NCBI GenBank assembly: GCA_034766995.1
Contig: CM068315.1
Span: 4,846,236 to 4,910,235 of the forward strand
DNA from: Acanthacorydalis orientalis
Taxonomy: Eukaryota; Arthropoda; Insecta; Megaloptera; Corydalidae
Direction of reading: 5' to 3'
Length of the DNA: 64,000 nt
The translations under genes were made by a program, and so were the position numbers. This document shows positions 21,316-33,290 of the stretch, one piece after another. Under the pieces are notes generated by a model, which saw only the letters and a program-made list of their open reading frames with translations, was not told the DNA's origin and did no database searches. Position 1 is the first letter of the stretch; each line of letters opens with the position of its first letter.

Positions 21316-22900
21316 ATAATGTACAAGAATCGATAATTATCTACAATTTTGGGTTTAATGTACGAATTTTGTTGTATTTATTCATTTATTCTGTACAATA
21401 ATTAAATCTGCAGTTGATTGATATGAAAAATAAAAAGAAAAATAAAAAACAGACGATTTTCGGAACAGAGTTTATAATTTTAATGACTGATCTGTTTTAT
21501 AATCAATATGTTACAAAACTAATCTAACCTAACCAATTTAGGACTATTCTGAATTTTTTACCTATCTGAATCTACTTTAACCTAATTTTATTTAACATGT
21601 TATCGGATTCTTAAAATACAACCATTGAGTATACACAACATTAAGTGTATGCCATTATGTAAATGGAACTTTTTACAAGAATTATTTAAAAATGTGTATA
21701 ATAATTAATAATTCTATATATTTGTTGATCAATTGATGTAATTATTATAATAAAATCTAAAATATAATCGGTTATTACAAAGAACAATTCTCTTTCTACT
21801 TTTCTCTCTCTCTCTCTCTAGATATATATATATATATATATATATTAAATATAAAATTAAATAATGATCTATTGATGTGCAAAAAGTACCAATAGAGCTC
21901 CTGTATGTGCAGTTATTGACTTCAGATATCCATTTTTAAACATATATTTATTTTTTTTATTGGTATCAAATATTTAAAATTCAGAATTAATTCTACAATA
22001 TTTTTTTTGTAGAAAATATTGTACAATTTTTCCTAGAATTCTTTCTGTAACATCTTTAGTTATTATGCTGTATTTGAATTTTTATTATGTGTGTTATAAT
22101 TAATATTTTTTTTTTAATTTACTTTTATGGATTTTGATACTCCTGTTTATGTTTACTATTATTAATACAACAATTCATTTCTAAATTCTGTTTATAATTG
22201 TACAATTAATATGGATATTATAAAAACGAAAAATTTTGTTTGTTTCAAAATTTGGGTTTTCTTAAAAATATTTTATAAACTTTTGGGGTTTTGTTACTGG
22301 CTTGTGTAACAAATAAATTGATAAATGTTGGTTTTAACAAGTGACATATTTATTTTTCTATTCAAACTGAAGAAAAAATGCTATAAAATCATTCTTAATT
22401 TTTCAATTGGTAATAAAATAAATACTGACAATTTTACACAAATTCTATTTATTAAAGTTATAAATAATGAAACAATTTTTTTAAAAAAAAAATGAAATGA
22501 ATAGATTTAAAAGCGTTTGCTTTTACAAGTAAGAAACACATATTTTGTACGGACATTTATTTATGATCAAAGTATTCAAGTGTGTTTCGTTGTAGCCATT
22601 GATGATTTTTCATTTAAGATAAATTAATGTGTATATACACGTTTACAAAACATAAAAATGCCAAGAAAAATAAATAGTCTGTCAGAGATAAGCGAATTAA
22701 AGGTCACTGCGTCAAATGCTGTCGTTATTGTTTGAAGGAATGACCGACATTATAGAAAAAGCGACACATATATTTACCACATTACATACACATACGTTCA
22801 AAAAAGGTTAAACTCGTGACAAAATACTCTGTGAGGGTTCACTCTATATCTAAAATCCAGAGATACATGCATGTATGTATCTGTAACGTGTTTTCTCATC
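20900..22900. other. AT-rich intergenic with microsatellites
   Basis: (TA)n at 21269-21312; (TC)n then (TA)n at about 21802-21845. The region is otherwise AT-rich with no recognisable gene or element. Toward 22670-22860 composition becomes more balanced, leading into the GC island. Confidence 0.45.
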
Positions 22901-22904
22901 CTCC

Positions 22905-23230
22905 CATTCATGCAGGATTAGGATAAATGATAGCTTCAACCCGTCGACGATTCCGCCCTGTCGCCCAACGATCGAGCCAGCCAACCACCCTTAACTGACA
23001 AGGGTTCGTCGTACCCGGCCGACCGGTTATACTATGCATTGTAGGCAGTTGGGTTCCGTCGTCAGTGGGGCAAATCAATTGAATTCCTTCGGACCTAATG
23101 ACATCGCAGTTCGAATTCACTAAGAGAAAGGTTAAAGCGAATGCAGCGCCCCATATCGGGGCCAGTGTCGCCCCCTCGCTTAATTGAACTATTGATTGCA
23201 ACTGTCTGTAGTTTGTGATGCGTTCGACAC
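22905..23230. other. GC-rich island, 97-codon minus-strand frame, nature unknown
   Basis: The strongest composition anomaly in the window: roughly half G+C for about 320 bp with many CpGs (CCCGTCGACGATTCCGCCC, CCGGCCGACCGG, CAGCGCCCCATATCGGGGCC). The minus-strand frame 22908-23201 is open for 97 codons and reads LSEGATLAPIWGAAFALTFL with a hydrophobic stretch, then a Cys/Arg-rich part. I recognise no family and no clear splice sites. Open frames are expected by chance in GC-rich DNA, so I list it as a conserved-element or exon candidate, not as a gene. Confidence 0.35.
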
Positions 23231-23973
23231 GGAAATTGTATTGACCGGATGGTGTCTTTTGATTTCATACCAGATTGATTTTCAACATTTATTTTTCAAA
23301 TGCACACAAGTAGTTTTTGCATATTAGACACACATAAATAGAATCAAATCTTAAATTAAGTAAATAAATATCAAATTGGTTACAGTAAACCTGCTGCATA
23401 TTCTTACTGCAGTTAAATAGATTTAATTTTTATATTATTTGATCATTAGTATAATAATTAGCTATTTATCTCAAAAGTATAAATATTAATTCAAGAGTAT
23501 ATATTATTATACACTAAAAATATTTTCAAGGTTACATTTAAAATCATAAATATTAATTTATGTATAAAATTAAATTGTAGCATATTTTTGGTTAAAATAG
23601 TATTATTTTTCAGTTATATGAATCATTTAACATGAAAGAGAAATTAAGTTAAGTGTTATTCGTGTATATAAATTTTAATTCAAATGTATTTAAGGCAATT
23701 TCCAAATATTCATATTACTTGGGAGTAAAATAAATGCTGAATTTTGCTTGAATTTTTGAATTTTTCATCATTTTTGCGATAAGAGAGATTTATATTATTT
23801 TTAAAAAAACTTGACTTGTTTATATGTTCATTTAAAATTAATAAAATTTTATAATATACTATAATTCTTGATAAAGTAATATATACTGAAACATAGAAGA
23901 TGGAAATGTGTAAGATTTCAATAAACTTAGCAGAGTTCAAAATATATTCAAGTTCTATCACAAGATATCTGTA
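23231..23973. other. AT-rich intergenic, nothing recognised
   Basis: No motif found. Confidence 0.5.
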
Positions 23974-24001
23974 ACATGAACTTGCTATTGCAAGTTCATG
24001 T
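23974..24001. repeat. Perfect 12-bp-arm hairpin
   Basis: ACATGAACTTGC, loop TATT, GCAAGTTCATGT. No U-tract or gene context supports a terminator. It may be a remnant of a palindromic element or a binding site. Confidence 0.7.
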
Positions 24002-25480
24002 TTAAATTAAATGTGCACCTCTTTGAATAACATCTCTGAATTCAGATAAAGTAAAGGAATTTAATGAAAAGAAAGCACTTTTGAGATTTACGTTGCAGGT
24101 TCATACTAATTTCAATTTCAAGTTATGCAAACGGTAGCTGAATTATATGTATATATCTATGCAAGTATCTTTCCAATTATTACTGAGCCGTAAAACAGCT
24201 AAAACAAGCAAAAAATATTTAGTAGAAGTTATTTTTTACAACAGTCTGGTATTCATCTTTTTGAATTTTCAATATTAAATAAACAAACGTTATGAACTTG
24301 TTTCATATATCCCAAAATTGATGGGAATTTACTTATAGAAAAATTATTTCTTCAATTATAGTTTATTATTTTTAAATTGATTTAAGATATTTCAATTCTG
24401 TCTTCTTGATATCGACGGAGATCAATATATCCACATCAGTACAATATAAATATTTGTATTAAGAATGTTTACTAGAAAAGACTTTTACAATAATGATATT
24501 TAGTCTATATTTTTATCTATTATTGAAAAAGTTTGAATTGATTGTTGATTGCCATATCTAGAGCGTTCGTTCTTTTCAAAACACATGACTCATATCTTTT
24601 GAATTGTATGAAAGCGCTCCAAAAGTTTCTCATTTTATAGAATCTTTTGAATTTGATTATTAAAAACGAACAAATAAAGAAAATGTACAAAGAATTCATC
24701 ACTTTATTATTATTGTAATTATTATTGAAATTGTTAGAACTGAAATCATTTATTTAATAAACTTAGTTCATTCAAAACATAAACATTCTTTTATAGATAG
24801 ATAATAATCTCTTTATATATTTGGAAATAAGTGGATATATAAATTCAATTGTATGCTCCAATTTTTTAACATAACTGATCTACTCTGAAAAAAGTTATAA
24901 TCATTTTATCATATAAATTAGATACTGTTTGTTAGTCATTGAACCAGTTTATTGAAAAGAATATTATGAAAGTATTAAGTTCAAAAATTTACGAATAAAT
25001 CATTTTATCATCAAAATATTCGTCTAAGAAAAGCATATATATATATATATATATATAAATACATTTTTAGAACTTATATATAATAAATAATTATCATACA
25101 GAATGTACAATAGAACTAAGATCCAATATGAAAATATTTATCTAACTAAAATTCATATATCTTTAAAATTTGCCGTAAATTATTTATTTGTATTGAAATA
25201 TTGTAATGTTTTCAATAAAATTGCGTTATTATACATATAAGACAAGTATACTGTAACAAAATATAGTTGAAAAACTACTTCGAGTACTATTCAGTTACAT
25301 AAAGCGTGTAGTTAGCGTCAAATGTAAGATATAATATAATTTGTATACCCATTCTTCTTTATGTTAAAGACAAACAAAGATAGTGATATTTCTAAATTTC
25401 CACAATGCATGTCACATTCACATATCACAGATAACTTGATCAAAATAATATATATATTTGTATGAATTTTACAATGCATA
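24002..25480. other. AT-rich intergenic, nothing recognised
   Basis: TA run at 25037-25060. No coding or transposon motif seen. Confidence 0.5.
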
Positions 25481-25489
25481 TGCTTTGAT

Positions 25490-25795
25490 TCTCGTTTAGG
25501 GTATCAGTCGTGTGGTGGATTTTTACAATGTAGATAGTGTGAACGGTATTTGTGTCACGTTTTGTAAAATGAATTTGGACGATTGATTTAGTGGAAATTG
25601 CAGTGAAATCGGTGAATATCTAATTAATTAATGCATTTTATCAGTTCGTGTTTTCATATTTGACTTATAATCGGTTATTAACGAACACGTGGTGAATATT
25701 TTATTGCGCTGACTTTTGTGTATCAATTCGATATTATTACATATTGATGTTGACGAAAGGAATACAGGTGCGTTTTCAAGGTTGTTATGTAAATA
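25490..25795. other. Less AT-rich tract, possible untranslated exon or regulatory DNA
   Basis: TATCAGTCGTGTGGTGG, GGAAATTGCAGTGAAATCGG and AACGAACACGTGGTG stand out from the background. GAATACAG followed by GTGCGTTTTC near 25762-25777 is a weak splice-donor-like junction. No convincing coding frame. Confidence 0.2.
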
Positions 25796-25832
25796 TTATA
25801 TATATATATATATATATGTATATCTGTGTATA

Positions 25833-25892
<60 letters not shown>
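25796..25892. repeat. Long (TA)n microsatellite used as mariner target
   Basis: About 97 bp of TA with TATCTG interruptions. It ends directly at the irritans-type terminal repeat at 25893. Confidence 0.95.
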
Positions 25893-25896
<4 letters not shown>

Positions 25897-26298
25897 GGTG
25901 TAACATATGAAATTGCGGAATTCGTAGGTGAGAATTAAAATGCAATATTTTTAACAAAACAAAATATATTTAATCAAAATAAGTTCCATCAGTTTCAATG
26001 GTCTTTTGCCAACGAGAAATTAGATTGTTTATTCCATTTTTTATAAAAATCGATATTTTTAGAGCTTATAAAGTCTTCGAACCCTTAAATCACTTTTGTT
26101 GGGTTTTGTTGTTGTTGGGTTTCGGATTTTTTTGTTTCTTAAATAATATTCCAAGTGGCGAAAAAGATGATAGTCTGTCGGTAAAAGATCTGATGAATAA
26201 GGGGAATGCGATAAAATTTCATAATTTAATGAATTTAATTTGGAAATTGTGATTCGAGATGTGTGGTTGAGTATTGTCTTGCAATAGTATTGATCCAT
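25893..26298 (-). pseudogene. Mariner (irritans-type) 3' fragment with C-terminal transposase
   Basis: The terminal repeat TTAGGGTGTAACATATGAAA then TTGCGGAATT at 25893 fits the irritans-type mariner end. Reading inward on the minus strand, one frame gives YGSILLQDNTQPH (second catalytic Asp) and the next gives TSRITISKLNSLNYEILSHS, then PYSSDLLPTDYHLFRHLEYY, with the third Asp kept, and LRNKKIRN. A frameshift separates the two catalytic motifs. The C-terminus near the TIR still reads FLVGKRPLKLMELI. The 5' part of the gene is missing; a Tc1-type fragment lies where it should be. Confidence 0.8.
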
Positions 26299-26319
26299 AT
26301 CTATTGATCTGTATTGGCT

Positions 26320-26590
26320 GATTTGTTTTTAATTTTTTTATTTCCATGTAATCCATTCTGTCTCAATCGCCTCCGAACAGTTCAAAAACTTATGTTCACT
26401 GTAAATTAATCAGATAGTTTTACTATTATTTTTGCAGCTGTTTTAAATCGATCTTGTAAAGAAGATAGACACATTAACAAACAATTTTCTCTCTCAGTGG
26501 TCTTTTTATGTTTACCAGATCCTTTCTTTCGATTTGTTGTATTTAGTTCTCTTTTTTCTTTCAAAATTCATATTACTGATATCTGAGAAT
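26320..26590 (-). pseudogene. Tc1-like transposase N-terminal fragment
   Basis: Minus-strand frames read GSGKHKKTTERENCLLMCLS, SLQDRFKTAAKIIVKLSD, then FTVNISF.TVRRRLRQNGLH G. This is the bipartite HTH region of Tc1-type transposases (GRPRKTTEREDR..., RFKTAAEI..., VSTVRRRLREAGLHG). Stops interrupt it at two points. It directly precedes, on the same strand, the mariner C-terminal fragment at 25893-26298. The two families are different, so this is either a nested insertion followed by deletion or a recombinant. No Tc1 terminal repeat could be placed; the fragment begins near a TA array (26593). Confidence 0.7.
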
Positions 26591-26592
26591 GC

Positions 26593-26612
26593 TATATATA
26601 TATATATATGTA

Positions 26613-26660
<48 letters not shown>
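26593..26660. repeat. (TA)n microsatellite
   Basis: TA run with TGTATGAA interruption. Confidence 0.95.
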
Positions 26661-26662
<2 letters not shown>

Positions 26663-26858
26663 AAATACATAATAAGCCAAAAAAAGCAAATATGAATTTA
26701 AGAAGTAAATAACTTGTTCTTCATATCTATTCATATAAATACAATTAAAAATTTAAAAATTAGCACAGTTTATCTAAATGTGTTTAATGAAATATTTTTT
26801 TTTTTTAAAAAAAAAGAAATATATTGTAAATATTTTATAGTTTCACTAAATAAACATT

Positions 26859-26900
<42 letters not shown>

Positions 26901-27540
26901 TCAACTTTGACATTGTAATAGTATCTGTACGAACTGTACGGTCAAAATGTGTAAATAATATACGACCTTTATGATAAAACAGTAAATGTATAATTAATAA
27001 TGTAAAGAGTTCTTTAAAAAAAGTTATTGTGCTGTAAACAAATCCCTTTTGAGATCAAACTTTGACATATAATCCGGCTTGTAGGCTTCACGTATCTCAT
27101 GTACTTAAATAAATCTCTCTCTATATATATTAACGTACATGCAGTTTTTTTACTTAAATATGTGGCCAGGATAATGTTGTACACAGAAACATAATTTTAA
27201 TACGTTTTTAGTAAGTGCTTGGCAAAAGAACATTTTTATTTTCGGTATAAAAAAACTATACAAAAACACTCACTTTTATTTTTATGTTTTGATATAATTT
27301 ATATAAATTTTTAAATTTGTTTTTACGTTTTATTTATAGTTGAACTGCGTCTTTTTAATTAAATTAACTATTAAATATACTCTTGTTGAGTATATGATAT
27401 GAAAATGATTATTGTTAAAAAAATATTTTTTCTTGTTATGAAATAATTTCAGTTTACATAAAATAACATTATTTTTATCAATGTGTAAAAACATATTTTA
27501 ATATTATCTCTAGTCAAATTATTTTAATTTTAATTACCAG
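26661..27540. other. AT-rich intergenic; TA array 26864-26901
   Basis: No motif recognised; homopolymer T/A tract at about 26792-26815. Confidence 0.5.
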
Positions 27541-27600
27541 GAGGTTTTGCTCTCTAATCGTTATGCTCGTTCCCTAGACTCGTTTCGCCTGTATTGCATA
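27541..27600 (-). repeat. Partial dispersed repeat: inverted G-rich tail
   Basis: On the minus strand: CAGGCGAAACGAGTCTAGGG, AACGAGCATAACGATTAGAG, then CAAAACCTCCTGGTAATTA. The end CCTGGTAATT and the GCGAA.CGAG words match the tail of copy 2 at 17850-17885. No unit array is visible next to it, so this is a 3' fragment. Confidence 0.5.
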
Positions 27601-27617
27601 TATTCGCTCAAGATCCT

Positions 27618-27623
<6 letters not shown>

Positions 27624-27662
<39 letters not shown>

Positions 27663-27666
27663 AAGT

Positions 27667-27718
<52 letters not shown>

Positions 27719-27719
27719 T
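27624..27719. repeat. Long (TA)n microsatellite
   Basis: Two TA runs split by GTATATAAAGTTG. Confidence 0.95.
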
Positions 27720-28745
27720 GTATTTATGTATGTGTTAGTATGTCTATATAATAATTCTCGCTGTTGAAAGCTAGTGTGTTCTGCTCGCAGATATATTGTA
27801 ACGTAGTTGTTTAATAAAATCGCACATTTCATTATAGTTGTTATGATACTAATATTATAAATCTTTGTGAAAATTTCGTGTAATTTTGAGTGTCATCTTT
27901 AATAATAATTTAATACCAAATTTCTACACATTTTCTTTAGTAAAATTTTACAGAACTGTTTTTTCTGTATAGATAGATTAATTACAATTACCGCAATCTG
28001 AAGAATAATTTCGGTTAAATTTTTGATAACTATATATGGCACTTGTATTATCTTAAGAAACCTGAAGATACTACACGTATCGAAAATATTATACTAATGG
28101 AAAATATAATTTTAAGCGAATCAAGAGGACGAAACTATCTTGAACACTTTTTTTATTTTTTTTTTATTTTAACCACATTTATTTTTCATATATAATTGTG
28201 CAATGTTAAACAATTACATAGATTATACTTATTTTAAGTTGATCATATTACTGATAATATCCTTTAAAATTAATTAGAATATTGTTTATATTAATTACTA
28301 TTAAAATATTTCAGCATTCTTCATGAAAAGCATTATTTTGGGGTTAATCATTTTTTATGTTGATAATTTTATTAATTGGTTTACTGATGATTTCTATCAA
28401 ATGTATATTTTTTCAAAATTGACTCAAATTTTGAAAATAGTCAGTTGATTATTAATTATTTAATAATAATAAATAATTTCTATACATGATTTAACATTGG
28501 AATAAAACCCAAAAAGAGTATTCACATAAACTCTGCAAATTTTTTTTCAAAATTTCAAATCAGTCAATTGTTATTCAATAATTAATTATGAATGAATTAT
28601 TTTGAAATATTACGAGTATTAGCCATTTAATATTCTAGACGATCTCATTCTAAATAAAACATGAATTTTAACTCTATTTCAAAAGCATTGAGAAATGGCA
28701 TGATATGCTGAATATTTTGTTTTTTGATATTCTCTTGATTCAGTT
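27720..28745. other. AT-rich intergenic, nothing recognised
   Basis: An imperfect inverted pair (AATTGACT...CAAATTTTGAAAA) near 28418-28440 and 28546-28571 is weak and may be chance in such AT-rich DNA. Confidence 0.45.
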
Positions 28746-28754
28746 TAAATTTCA

Positions 28755-28795
28755 TTTCGGTCCAGCTTACGAGTTTGAATGAAGCGAGTAGGTAA
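28755..28795 (+). repeat. Possible fragment of dispersed-repeat tail
   Basis: CGGTCCAGCTTACGAGTTTG then AATGAAGCGAGTAGGTAA. GAAGCGAGTAGGT is shared with the tail of copy 2 (GCGAAGCGAGTAGGTGG). Only about 15 bp match. Confidence 0.35.
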
Positions 28796-28929
28796 AAAAG
28801 TCATTATCATAACGAATAAAAACTACAAATGAACTTTTTTATGAATATTTCTTTAATTTGTGTTACGATCCTGCAATCATGACTATCATCTCCCTAATAG
28901 ATACTAACCAAGGACGTCATATTCTCATA

Positions 28930-29420
28930 TTATTATTATTATTATTAGTTTGACAAAAGCTCTTCGAGCATGCGAATGTCATACAAATGTGGTATGTCAC
29001 TTCAGGTTCACGAACCTTGTACCAACAGAAAGCTGTATTCGAGCCGTAAAAGCATGCTAATATTTTGCACAGCATACGCGTCAACTACAAAACAGTATAA
29101 CAATAACGTGACGTAGCCATTGTTACAATGTTCATTAACAGACGCCCTACAAAGGGCATAACATATTAGTGCCCTTGTCACGCACATTTATAGTGTGTGT
29201 CATATGTATAAATACGGTATACCCTTTCGCTCTAAACAGGCATAAAAATGTGCATATTCATTACGGGAAGGTAAATAGAGGGATACAGGTGAAATCACGG
29301 GAAGCGCGTGCGTTCGAGTGAGATAAGAGTATGTTCGAAAATACCAGGGGATGGCAACTACAAGGTGATGGAGATAAAATGGGAACACAGCGTTGATTTT
29401 CATAATTATGAATTGTTATT
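28930..29420. other. Balanced-composition tract with (ATT)n
   Basis: A short (ATT)n at 28929-28948 followed by about 450 bp of less AT-rich DNA (GTGACGTAGCCATTG, CACGGGAAGCGCGTGCG, CCAGGGGATGGCAACTAC). Short frames on both strands have no family. Possible conserved non-coding DNA. Confidence 0.3.
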
Positions 29421-29766
29421 TCGAACATTATTTTTCGTTGGTTTTATTTTGAGCCTGTTGTTCTGTTTTATAGTTAACCATTTTGGTATAAAAAATAGCT
29501 TTTAAATCGACTGTACGAATATGTGCTCTTATTTTTAATTCGAAGTAAAATAATAAAACAGTATGTATGTAGGGGAATTTATAAATAAGTTGATTGTATC
29601 ATACGCTATAACCAATGTGATTTCAGTTCGAATGGAGATTTATATTATTTTTGTCATTTGTGGTTTCAGATTAATTCTGTCAAACGAATAATTTCATTTT
29701 GTAATCTAATTTATCAAATAATTTAAACCAATTTGTCGAATAAATATAATCATTGGACGTGCATTT

Positions 29767-30850
29767 ATATATATATATATATATATATATGAAAAAATAT
29801 AAATAATTAAAAAATAATTACTGCTTTATGAACTTTAAAAAATAGACTGATTATTATATTTCAATAATATTTCTTTCAAAATATATACACGTTTTTAATA
29901 AAAAAAATATAAATAAATTAATTTCTTCTGTATAAAAAGTATTATTATGCGCGAATTTATTCATTTTATAATCTAAAAATAATTACATATTTATAAATAA
30001 CATTCTTTGGAATAAAACGTAATTTTAATGTTTTTAAATTTAAAGCGAATAGTTAAATCTTGTCTTTTCAAGATTTTTTGTTTTTTCTTTTCTATGTTTA
30101 TCAATTTTTCTTACTGAAAACCAATGTGGGATAAGATTTTTTAATAGTACTTATTTTTTGGGATATAAAAGAACTTTTTATTAAAAATGTAAGCAAAAAT
30201 TAAAAATCACGATAATTTAATATTATAAATAAATAAAAAATATGTTGTAAGTCCTCTGTTCTATCTTGGTTCCTTTGATGTAACTATTTTTAAGGAAATC
30301 GCCTTTGTCGGCTGGTATTACTGATGTCTTATCAGATGTTCAATGTAAATATTCTGTGATCAGCGAATCGTTTCTGACATTACAATGGTATGGGTCGGAG
30401 ATGTCGAACATCAATGCTATTCTCTGGTTTTTCAGATATCAGTATAGTTCACTTTGTCACAAATCATAAAAAAAATTCTGATCAAAAACATTTAATTAAT
30501 TACTGACTATTTTAGTTATTATATGCATTAAATTAATTTTGAGCATCAAAATACTGTTTTTTTCCTAAATAGTGAAAGATACAAAAAAAGATTTAAGAAC
30601 AGAAAAAAATACCTATATCTTAGTACTCTGAAGATGATGAAATCGATTTCAAATTGTACTAGGTGTAAAAATTAATTCTGTGTTCTTAAATTGAATCAAC
30701 CATAACTTTATTTTAACTTAAAATATTTGAACGTCTTTTTAGAGGTTTGAAGTGCTAACCTTAATATTTAAAAACATTATATTTATAGAGCAAGAAGTTG
30801 TCATAATCTCGCAAAAGAGTAGTGAACTTGATAGAAGCTGAAAAGCAGCA
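29767..30850. other. TA array and AT-rich intergenic DNA
   Basis: TA run 29767-29790. A balanced stretch at 30300-30450 (CGCCTTTGTCGGCTGG, GGTCGGAGATGTCGAAC) holds no recognised motif. Confidence 0.4.
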
Positions 30851-30854
30851 TATT

Positions 30855-31020
30855 AGGAATTGTATATTTTTCACATACCAGTTGAAAAATGTTGCCGAAA
30901 CCGCGGGAATGATTTGTTCAGCTTTGGGGGAAGGTGTTGTGACACATAAAACATGGAAACAATTCTAAAACAGTGGAAGATGTCTGAAAATGTATTACGA
31001 TTTTATCGATTCAAAACTGC
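30855..31020 (+). pseudogene. Mariner transposase N-terminal fragment, irritans-like
   Basis: A plus-strand frame reads IRNCIFFTYQLKNVAETAGM then ICSALGEGVVTHKTWKQF, followed by a stop and NSGRCLKMYYDFIDSKL. This fits the first helix-turn-helix of irritans-type mariners (HxR..LLYxFQLKKNAAEAHRxI..AYGEDVVS..T...WF.RFKSG). No linker, catalytic domain or terminal repeat is visible, so it is a 5' fragment. Confidence 0.6.
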
Positions 31021-31780
31021 CCCCAGTTTTTTTTTGACAAGTGATTTGTCAGTTACCTGACAGATGAAGCAAAGTTATACAAAATAGGGGATATTTTGTG
31101 GATTGTAATATATTCCATTTTTCTATAAACATTCATTTTCTATAAAAAAGGCACTGAATTAATTTGTACATTTAATACATACACAACAATAAAAATGAGC
31201 AATAAGCAATTGTTAAATATTTTTGATTCAAAAACTATATTTGTTATACATTATTTGTTAAAAAAGTAAGGCTAATTTTTATATATTTTAATCTAGATTT
31301 ATCTTTCTTCTATTACTGAAAATATTTAAGTACAATTAATAAATAATAGGTTAGTTATAGAAACTTTAATTTGAATTGTGAAATTCAGCTGTGATATTTT
31401 TAAAAATAATTAATTTGTGGTTCTTTGATAGAAGACTTTTTTGTATAATATTAGATTATATATCAATTTAAAAAAAATAATTCTATAAGAAAATTACACG
31501 GATAAAAATTCTATTAGTTTTATTTATTTCAATTCAAATAAAACAATAGATGAAACTTTTTATTAAAATATAAAAAAAAATCTGAAAATATAAGAACTAT
31601 TAAAATTTTATTAAAATGATTCTATTATAGATTTGAGTGAATTTTACCTATAAATAAATAGAAAGGTGACACCCTGAAGACCATTTTTTTAAAATACAAA
31701 CAGTTGTACGAAATACTTGTCTAATGACGAAATCATTGCGAAGAAAATTTAATTACGCTTATATGCAAATACTAAACGAA
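31021..31780. other. AT-rich intergenic, nothing recognised
   Basis: No motif found downstream of the mariner fragment. Confidence 0.5.
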
Positions 31781-32007
31781 GCTGCAAGTGTCTGTAGTAC
31801 ATACGTTATCCTGTTGTTCAAATGTCCCATTAGGATTAGTAATCAAACGACAGGATACAGTAATTAACAAACTAGAGCTATGCAAGATTCAATTGGCATA
31901 CTTCCGGAACGAACATGTCTGGCAGTGGTTGTTCGAGAGGAGGATGGGTGTTGGGATACAATCTGACCATATTTACAATTTACATTTATGTCAAATTACA
32001 TATGAAT

Positions 32008-32009
<2 letters not shown>
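31781..32009. other. Balanced-composition tract, possible conserved non-coding DNA
   Basis: GAACGAACATGTCTGGCAG, GTTGTTCGAGAGGAGGATGG and neighbours contrast with the AT background. The open frame that crosses it runs into TA microsatellite and is not convincing. Confidence 0.25.

Positions 32010-32042
<33 letters not shown>
32010..32042. repeat. (TA)n microsatellite
   Basis: TA run of about 33 bp. Confidence 0.95.
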
Positions 32043-32049
<7 letters not shown>

Positions 32050-32506
32050 CTATAGACAGAGCTATACAACGAAGGAGATATATAAATTCATAATTGTATA
32101 TATCCTTCCCTCACATGTATTTCAATCTAACTTCTAATTTTTAGACTTTCAATGGATACTACATGTCTATTTTAAACATCAATCTTTATTTCAATGAATC
32201 GCAGGAGTTTTATGAGTGAGAGAAAATATATTTAATGAGAAGATACATGTCAAGTGAAAGAGATTCATGTTAAAGTTCCGGACATAAGTTTAAAACAATA
32301 ATAATTTTGTATTATCTTCTTTTAGATAAATCGTTTTCTATATTATATTTAATGCTGAAATATTTGCATAAATAGAATATAGCAATAGGGAAAATTATTT
32401 TTTCTATTTGTAACTGTTATCAAATCAAGTATAAATGGAAATTCTTTTAAAAATGCATAGTTTAATTTCCTGTATAAAACGATGGTTATATGTTTGTATG
32501 TATGTA

Positions 32507-32510
<4 letters not shown>

Positions 32511-32563
<53 letters not shown>

Positions 32564-32598
32564 ATATGTATATATGTATATGTGTATATGTGTATGTA
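32511..32598. repeat. (TA)n with (GTATATAT)n higher-order repeat
   Basis: A TA run that passes into four or more 8-bp GTATATAT units and then GTATATGT units: a microsatellite evolving a longer period. Confidence 0.9.
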
Positions 32599-32908
32599 GC
32601 TATGTATAAAACTTCAAAGTATAAATTACCTTCTCTTTTCAAAATACGCATGAGATAAATTGTCATGTTCTATAACTTGGTTCTCAAGAAAAATGTCCAA
32701 CTATTAAATAACGTATAGAAAAAGTTTCCAGCTATACGCATCTTGGTCAAGAAACGTCATTTGATTGATGTATAACACATATGTAATACAAAGATTAAGT
32801 AGTATGAAAAGAATTTCCGAACAGATATAAAAAAGAATATTAACAGAGAACTTATCTATACTTCTCGGGGAAGAAATTTCAAATACAAAAAATTGCTTTT
32901 TTGATACG

Positions 32909-32945
<37 letters not shown>

Positions 32946-33290
32946 CATTTATGAATCTCATTACTCATTATTATTTTCAGTAGTTTAGATATTTTAAAAA
33001 GGATAATGTGAGAAAAGAATGGATAATATATTTCTTTATCATTATACATTATTTGCTCATTCCTCTACACTTGTATGTACTAAGGGATCTTTAAGCTTTT
33101 TAATTTATGGGTTTAATAATGCAATATAAATAGTATATATTAGTTATATGTTAAAACTTTTTGGCGAAATATTTTTTTTAAAAAACTACTGTAATATTTA
33201 GAATGCTTTTTAGAATAATTGACAGCGATCAAAAATATTAATTTTACTGTATTCTTTTATATTTACTTTTAACCCATATATTTCAAAAAG
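32599..33290. other. AT-rich intergenic; TA array 32911-32942
   Basis: No motif recognised. Confidence 0.5.

Noticed and set aside
25762..25780. Splice-donor-like CAG|GTGCGT
   Set aside because: A single weak site without acceptor, frame or transcript evidence.
28418..28571. Inverted AATTGACT...CAAATTTTGAAAA pair
   Set aside because: Short and gapped; chance pairing is plausible in AT-rich DNA.
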